A stretch of 34,513 bases of DNA, from NCBI GenBank assembly GCA_937914685.1, contig CALDNY010000250.1:1-34513 (forward strand), given 5' to 3'. The notes below the pieces were generated by a model. The model worked only from the letters and a program-made list of their open reading frames with translations. It did no database searches and was not told the DNA's origin. The first letter of the stretch is position 1; every line of letters starts with the position of its first letter. This document shows positions 30,617 through 34,513 of this stretch, piece by piece. Origin of the DNA: an uncultured Kordiimonadaceae bacterium (lineage in GTDB: Bacteria; Pseudomonadota; Alphaproteobacteria; Sphingomonadales; Emcibacteraceae). The position numbers were made by a program, and so were the translations under genes.

Positions 30617-31480
30617 ATGTTGGGACTATTTACCAGACATAAGCAAGATAACGTAGAGGCTACACCAGTTGAGCTTGACTTAAGTGGTGAGCATCTTAAA
30701 TACGCGTTTGAAAGCCTGTTGTCTGCCAGCGAAGAGCAAGGCGGAGTGGAACGCTTCATCTATGCCTTACAGGTAAGGAGGGACGCTTTTAAAGAAGCTT
30801 TTAATTTTAAAACGCCTTCGATGCCAGATACGGCCATGCTACAGGCCTTATGTTCGTTTATGCCGACGGTTAGACGCCGCATTGCCCCGTATCTTGAAAA
30901 TAGCGAAAAAAAAGAAATTCTAAAGAACGCCTTATTAACGCTGCAAGAGGGAGCCGAAGATGTGTCGGCGGCCGATGAGCGCATTGCTCAATTTTGCAGC
31001 GTATTTCCAAAGGATAAAGATCATCGCTGGACGCGGGATTTAGCCAGTGAAGTGCTGCACGGCACTGACCCTGAACGTTATCCACTTATGTGTCGCTGGG
31101 TATGGGATACGGCGACAAATACAGGGGTCTTACGTGAAATATGGTTCTCAGATAATATCGATAATCTGGTTATTGATGTTGTTGATAACTTCGAAACTTT
31201 CATCACTCTTAGGCAGGAAATAAGCCAGTATTTGAGTGATAACGGTGTATATAAAGATATGTTGCAGATTGTTGATTTGCTGCAAGCTCAAATTTATGCC
31301 GGTTATATCTGCGATCACGGAAACACTTATATTAGGGCTGATTTTACCAACCCTGAAGATCCGATGATGCATATTCGCCGCCTTCTAGGTCTTGATGGAG
31401 TTTCTGCTAAAGGCAGATCAAAACTCAAGACAATTGAAGGCCAATCTGTTATTTTTGATACTCTAGACGCTCTGAGTTGA
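30617..31480 (+). CDS. sHdr-locus conserved hypothetical protein (Hyp)
   Basis: A 287-residue, largely helical soluble protein with no signal peptide and no membrane segment. It occupies the exact position between shdrA and shdrC2 where known sHdr loci carry a conserved hypothetical gene. It has only four cysteines (in ALCSFMPTV, IAQFCSVFP, PLMCRWVWD and GYICDHGNTY), none spaced like an iron-sulfur motif. The second half includes DHRWTRDLASEVLHGTDPERYPLMC and a helical stretch YLSDNGVYKDMLQIVDLLQAQIYAGYI. I cannot name a fold. Its constant place suggests a structural or assembly role in the sHdr complex. Confidence 0.85.
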   Translation: MLGLFTRHKQDNVEATPVELDLSGEHLKYAFESLLSASEEQGGVERFIYALQVRRDAFKEAFNFKTPSMPDTAMLQALCSFMPTVRRRIAPYLENSEKKEILKNALLTLQEGAEDVSAADERIAQFCSVFPKDKDHRWTRDLASEVLHGTDPERYPLMCRWVWDTATNTGVLREIWFSDNIDNLVIDVVDNFETFITLRQEISQYLSDNGVYKDMLQIVDLLQAQIYAGYICDHGNTYIRADFTNPEDPMMHIRRLLGLDGVSAKGRSKLKTIEGQSVIFDTLDALS

Positions 31481-31493
31481 GCGGGAGAAATTT

Positions 31494-32273
31494 ATGCCAA
31501 TTCATGAAAAATCGCTGATCCGCCCGGAAAACATCAAGTCCCATGACGAACTTGTCATTGAAGGCATTGATGTCTCTGGACATTGGAGCACGTTCATCCA
31601 AAGTCGTGTGGTTACGGATTATAATGAAGAGCTGGAGGAAGAAATTTCTGCATTGCCGGGCGGTGAATATATTCATCGTTGTTTTCAATGTGGTTCTTGT
31701 ACCAATGCTTGTACGGTTAATGCGCTAAATGCTGATTTTAACCCGCGTTATTGGATTTATCTGATCCGTATGGGAATGGAAGAAGAATTGTTGCGTGATA
31801 AAGAGATCATTTGGCAATGTGTGTCTTGTAATAAATGTACTTATATCTGCCCGCGTGATGTGGCACCCGAAGGCGTGATGAAAGCGACATCCCATTGGTT
31901 GGAGCTGAAAGGTCACACCCCAAAGTCACATTCGACGATATTTGATGAGGTCTTTACGGATCAAGTTATGGAGACAGGTATGATTGAGGAATCTCGGACT
32001 ATCCGTGGTTTCTTTGGCCGCACCAAACAAAGTCTGACCCAAGGATGGTTGATAGAGATGGTTAAGCGTTTAATGCGTAATTTACCTGTTGAAATGTTAA
32101 TAAAATTAGGACTTGCCACATTTCTTCGCCCAAGAACAAAAAACTGGGGTGCTGCGAGGGACGCTATGAAAGAATATGCCCAAGAGCAACATGCTCTTCA
32201 CCGTAAGGCATTAAAGCTAGATCAAGTTACGCAAAGTGACGATTCCAATACCGCTAATCAGGAGACTAATTAA
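31494..32273 (+). CDS. shdrC2: sHdrC2, second iron-sulfur subunit of the sHdr complex
   Basis: A 259-residue HdrC-like protein with two [4Fe-4S] motifs: C63, C66, C69, C73 (CFQCGSCTNAC) and C109, C112, C115, C119 (CVSCNKCTYICP). The first motif lacks the Pro that normally follows the fourth Cys (Thr here). The C-terminal part is basic, unlike the acidic tail of sHdrC1, so the two paralogues are oppositely charged at their ends. It has the ribosome binding site GGGAGAAA, 13 bases after the previous stop. Its TAA stop shares an A with the shdrB2 ATG, so the two are co-translated. Confidence 0.93.
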   Translation: MPIHEKSLIRPENIKSHDELVIEGIDVSGHWSTFIQSRVVTDYNEELEEEISALPGGEYIHRCFQCGSCTNACTVNALNADFNPRYWIYLIRMGMEEELLRDKEIIWQCVSCNKCTYICPRDVAPEGVMKATSHWLELKGHTPKSHSTIFDEVFTDQVMETGMIEESRTIRGFFGRTKQSLTQGWLIEMVKRLMRNLPVEMLIKLGLATFLRPRTKNWGAARDAMKEYAQEQHALHRKALKLDQVTQSDDSNTANQETN

Positions 32274-33208
32274 TGTCTGAGAATAAAGAAAAATATAAAA
32301 ATGTGGCCTACTATCCGGGCTGTGCCTTGGAGGGTACGGGGCACGCTTATAATAAATCTACTAAGGCCATTGGTAAGGCTTTAGACTTAGGATTAGAAGA
32401 AGTAAAAAATTGGAACTGTTGCGGCGCCATGGAAGTTAAAAACGTTGATCCAAAACTTCAAACCTATTTATCATCGAGGGTCATGTCCATTGCGAGTAAT
32501 GAAATGAAGCATGATGTGGTTATGGCGCCTTGTAATGGCTGTTATCACAATCTGAAAAAAGCCGAATATGATCTTGAAAACGATGCTGCTTCCGTCGAAG
32601 TAGTTGAACAAATTTCTAAAAAAGCGGGTCATGAAACTTATAAGGCAGGTTCAATTGAAACCATTCACGCTTTGGACTGGATTAAAAAAGCGGTTGGTGA
32701 AGAAGAGCTAGAAAAGAAAATTAAAGGCGGCTTGAAAGGCTTGAAAGTCGCTAATTATTACGGCTGCATGTATACTCGCCCCCGTAATATTTTTCCTGAA
32801 AAAGACCAAGGGGGGGATAGCGAATCAACCGATAAACCACATTATATGGACGATCTTTTAGCTGTGGCTGGTGCTGATAATGTGGACTTTCCGTTAAAAA
32901 CAGCCTGTTGCGGCGGTGCGCATACTTTATCTGATAGCGACACATCAACTAAATTGGTTCTGAATATATTGATGGCTGCTGAGGCATCTGGTGCCGAGGT
33001 GATCGCCACAGAATGTCCGACTTGTCACAGTGGTCTGGAAATGCATCAAATTCGCGCAGAAAAAATGTTTGGTAAGAAAACCAATGTAAAAATTGTCTAT
33101 TTCACTCAATTGCTCGGTATGGCCTTAGGTTTGAGCAAGCGAAAAGTAGGATTGCAGGAAAATATTTCTGATAGTTATGCTCTTATGAAAGAAAAAGGGA
33201 TTGCATGA
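32273..33208 (+). CDS. shdrB2: sHdrB2, second CCG-domain subunit of the sHdr complex
   Basis: A 311-residue HdrB-like protein with two complete CCG domains. The first has C17 (YYPGCALEG), C49-C50 (NCCGAMEV) and C87/C90 (APCNGCYHN). The second has C165 (YYGCMYTRP), C212-C213 (ACCGGAH) and C248/C251 (ECPTCHSG). These match the archetype CX31-39CCX35-36CXXC approximately and should bind non-cubane iron-sulfur clusters, the presumed site of sulfur chemistry. In contrast to sHdrB1, both domains are intact here. The stop overlaps the next small gene by 4 bases. Confidence 0.94.
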   Translation: MSENKEKYKNVAYYPGCALEGTGHAYNKSTKAIGKALDLGLEEVKNWNCCGAMEVKNVDPKLQTYLSSRVMSIASNEMKHDVVMAPCNGCYHNLKKAEYDLENDAASVEVVEQISKKAGHETYKAGSIETIHALDWIKKAVGEEELEKKIKGGLKGLKVANYYGCMYTRPRNIFPEKDQGGDSESTDKPHYMDDLLAVAGADNVDFPLKTACCGGAHTLSDSDTSTKLVLNILMAAEASGAEVIATECPTCHSGLEMHQIRAEKMFGKKTNVKIVYFTQLLGMALGLSKRKVGLQENISDSYALMKEKGIA

Positions 33209-33606
33209 GAACGTTTTTAGATATTGGCAAAGAACTTGAAGCAGATGCCTTGTCGCCCAGCACTATGTTAGCGCTTGGTGAAGAGACGTTGGAATGCTGG
33301 ATCACCGCCAATGATCAAGTGCCTACGGATAAAGAAAAAGAAGGTTTTCGCTTAATAGCATTGCACCGTCAAGGGGCTAAAGGTGATCCAAGTTTTAATG
33401 CCTGTAGAGAAACGTGCCGCGAATTGATTTATCATTATAATTTAATAACACTTGACCCTGAACACGATCAAACATTACAAAGACTGAATATGATGAAGTT
33501 GGTCGCAAGCCATCTTTATTATTTTATAGCTGGGAAAATAGAAAAATCAGATTTTGGAGAGTTCTGTTGCTCTTCGCGTTCAGTTAGAGCTAAACTGGAT
33601 AGCTAA
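33205..33606 (+). CDS. Small Cys-rich protein of the shdr operon, unknown function
   Basis: A 133-residue soluble protein I do not recognise. It carries five cysteines: C31 (LECWITAND), C67 and C71 (FNACRETCREL, a CxxxC) and C121-C122 (FGEFCCSSRS). The rest is helical. The 4-base ATGA overlap with shdrB2 and the 22 bases before lbpA place it firmly in the operon. The CxxxC plus a vicinal Cys pair could bind a metal or persulfide, but there is no family motif to prove this. A sulfur-relay or assembly role between sHdrB2 and LbpA is inferred from position only. Confidence 0.82.
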   Translation: MRTFLDIGKELEADALSPSTMLALGEETLECWITANDQVPTDKEKEGFRLIALHRQGAKGDPSFNACRETCRELIYHYNLITLDPEHDQTLQRLNMMKLVASHLYYFIAGKIEKSDFGEFCCSSRSVRAKLDS

Positions 33607-33613
33607 TAATAAT

Positions 33614-33620
33614 AAGGAGG
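33614..33620 (+). promoter_or_regulatory. Consensus ribosome binding site fixing the lbpA start
   Basis: AAGGAGG, a perfect Shine-Dalgarno core, 8 bases before the ATG at 33629. The open frame extends back to 33554 inside the previous gene, but the strong site and the GcvH-like N-terminus show that 33629 is the start. It also implies high expression of LbpA relative to its neighbours. Confidence 0.85.
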
Positions 33621-33628
33621 ATTTACCG

Positions 33629-34072
33629 ATGCCTAATATACGTGGATGTAATTTACCAGATGATTTATTGTATGATGTTGAAAATCATATTTGGTTCCGT
33701 GAAATGGGAGACGGTAAAGTCAAACTTGGCATGACGATGGTCGCGACAGCCCTTGCAGGGCAATTGGTTGCTTTTACTGCTAAAAGAGTTGGCAAAAAAA
33801 TTAAAGCAGGAAAATCTGTTGCTACGGTTGAATCTGGTAAATGGGTTGGCCCTGCTAAGTCTGCGGCAGCCGGTGAAGTGATCGAGGTTAATCAGGCACT
33901 GGTAGATAGCCCTAGTTTGGCAAATGATGATCCTTACGAAGCGGGTTGGATGATTATATTGCAACCAGAAGACTGGGATAGTGTTAAAAGTTCTTTGGTT
34001 CTTGGGTCAGCAGTAACACCAAGTTATGAAGCAAAAATGGATGCAGATGGTTTTGAGGGATGTGGCGCGTGA
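33629..34072 (+). CDS. lbpA: LbpA, lipoate-binding protein of sulfur oxidation
   Basis: A 147-residue GcvH-like lipoyl protein. The lipoyl lysine is K71 in VATVESGKWVGPAKS, the LbpA version of the GcvH ES-x-K site. The hammerhead-like strands before (VKLGMTMVATALAGQLVAF) and after (AAAGEVIEVNQALVDSP) match GcvH. The C-terminal EGCGA places a cysteine close to the end. In sulfur oxidisers LbpA, not GcvH, is the sHdr partner: its lipoamide carries sulfur intermediates. It follows the shdr genes and is presumably modified by the ligase and LipS1/LipS2 encoded upstream. Confidence 0.95.
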   Translation: MPNIRGCNLPDDLLYDVENHIWFREMGDGKVKLGMTMVATALAGQLVAFTAKRVGKKIKAGKSVATVESGKWVGPAKSAAAGEVIEVNQALVDSPSLANDDPYEAGWMIILQPEDWDSVKSSLVLGSAVTPSYEAKMDADGFEGCGA

Positions 34073-34115
34073 TTTATAACGTGTTTGTTGAACAAAAGGC
34101 AGTAGGTGAGAATGT

Positions 34116-34442
34116 ATGATGGTGGGGGAAAAAAAGATGGATATAGAATTGCTCAAAGACAATGCAAAGAATGTATCTGAATTATTAAAAGTTATGTCCA
34201 ATGAATGGCGTTTGCTCATTCTTTGTTATTTAGCAACTGAGGAACGAAGCGTAGGTGAGCTAGAAGTGTTGCTTGGACTAGGTCAATCAGCATTATCACA
34301 GCATTTAGCCGTTTTACGCAGAGAGAAACTGGTGCGAACAAGGCGTAGTGCTCAGTCTGTGTATTATACGTTAGATAGTGATGATGTTGAGGTCATTATG
34401 GGGACGCTTTATGAGCGATTTTGCAAAACTGATACTGCCTGA
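34116..34442 (+). CDS. shdrR: ArsR/SmtB-family sulfane-sulfur-sensing repressor (sHdrR-like)
   Basis: A 108-residue winged-helix ArsR protein. The recognition helix is in VGELEVLLGLGQSALSQHLAVLRREKLV (46-73). Two cysteines, C37 (LLILCYLAT) and C103 (ERFCKTDTA), are 66 residues apart, exactly as in the persulfide sensors SqrR (Cys41/Cys107) and BigR (Cys42/Cys108), which form a sulfur bridge that releases DNA. It should repress the shdr and lipoate genes until sulfane sulfur appears. The start is ATG 34116 with AGGTGAG upstream; ATG 34119 or 34137 is also possible. It is 43 bases from lbpA and likely the last gene of the unit. Confidence 0.9.
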   Translation: MMVGEKKMDIELLKDNAKNVSELLKVMSNEWRLLILCYLATEERSVGELEVLLGLGQSALSQHLAVLRREKLVRTRRSAQSVYYTLDSDDVEVIMGTLYERFCKTDTA

Positions 34443-34448
34443 TTGCTC

Positions 34449-34473
34449 ATAAAAAAGAATTTCCCTTTTTTAT
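34449..34473 (+). terminator. AT-rich hairpin after the ArsR-type regulator
   Basis: ATAAAAAAG (34449-34457) and CTTTTTTAT (34465-34473) form a 9-bp stem with a 7-base loop, followed by TTCTATCTTTT. It lies 6 bases after the stop. Its low GC makes it a weak terminator. The remaining bases to the window end are AT-rich, with a TATATTATATA stretch and no gene. Confidence 0.4.
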
Positions 34474-34513
34474 TTCTATCTTTTATATTATATAAATCTA
34501 ATATACATTATTA

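Noticed and set aside
33554-34072. LbpA with an N-terminal extension from 33554
   Set aside because: The extension overlaps the previous gene, has no ribosome binding site, and a perfect AAGGAGG marks ATG 33629.
34474-34513. AT-rich tail as a promoter of a following gene
   Set aside because: A TATATTATATA stretch is present, but the window ends before any start codon can be judged.

Overview
This AT-rich, gene-dense window looks like a chromosomal segment of a (probably marine) alphaproteobacterium. The basis is inference from gene content: BetI-like TetR regulators, single-domain response regulators with a basic tail, two-domain universal stress proteins, and an sHdr-LbpA sulfur-oxidation locus of the kind known from Hyphomicrobium. 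No rRNA, tRNA, CRISPR, transposase or phage gene was seen, and no gene-free stretch exceeds about 200 bases.

Left part (1-4910): a 5'-truncated DAO-family flavoenzyme, an omega-amino-acid:pyruvate aminotransferase and a second DAO-family oxidase, probably for amine or amino-acid catabolism. These are followed by a receiver-only response regulator and a degenerate Hpt-like protein that has Tyr where the phospho-acceptor His should be.

Methyl/amine and hydroxyacid part (4917-15269): a BetI-like TetR regulator with a Rieske oxygenase on the minus strand. Divergent from them, behind a good sigma70-type promoter, is a translationally coupled trio of two CrtI/phytoene-dehydrogenase-fold flavoenzymes and a GcvT-like protein. 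I read this as an uncharacterised demethylation/oxidation pathway feeding one-carbon units to tetrahydrofolate. Next come a second BetI-like regulator with no ATG/GTG/TTG start, an Lrp/AsnC regulator with a near-consensus Lrp box, and a divergent pair of a GlcD-type FAD dehydrogenase and an LldD-type FMN dehydrogenase.

Transition (15472-18977): an exported protein of unknown function with a strong terminator, a universal stress protein, and a DASS/SLC13 permease with altered substrate motifs.

Sulfur locus (19021-34442): dsrE3-tusA-fadL-like genes run leftward to two tandem hairpins. From the same intergenic region a histone-deacetylase-fold hydrolase, lipS1, lipS2, a lipoate:protein ligase and a catalytically dead glutamine-amidotransferase-like protein run rightward. 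A palindrome-rich promoter region then precedes a DsrE-family protein, shdrC1-B1-A-hyp-C2-B2, a small Cys-rich protein, lbpA and an ArsR-type regulator with the two-cysteine spacing of SqrR/BigR. Model: a sulfur compound may cross the outer membrane through the FadL-like channel. TusA and DsrE proteins carry sulfane sulfur to the cytoplasmic sHdr complex, which oxidises it with the lipoyl protein LbpA. LipS1/LipS2 and the ligase make and attach LbpA's lipoyl group, the ArsR protein senses sulfane sulfur, and the DASS permease may move the oxidised product or a carboxylate. The sHdr-LbpA core is an established system. The least explained parts are the dead amidotransferase, the HDAC-fold enzyme, the FadL-like partner, the Cys-rich protein and the CrtI-CrtI-GcvT trio.
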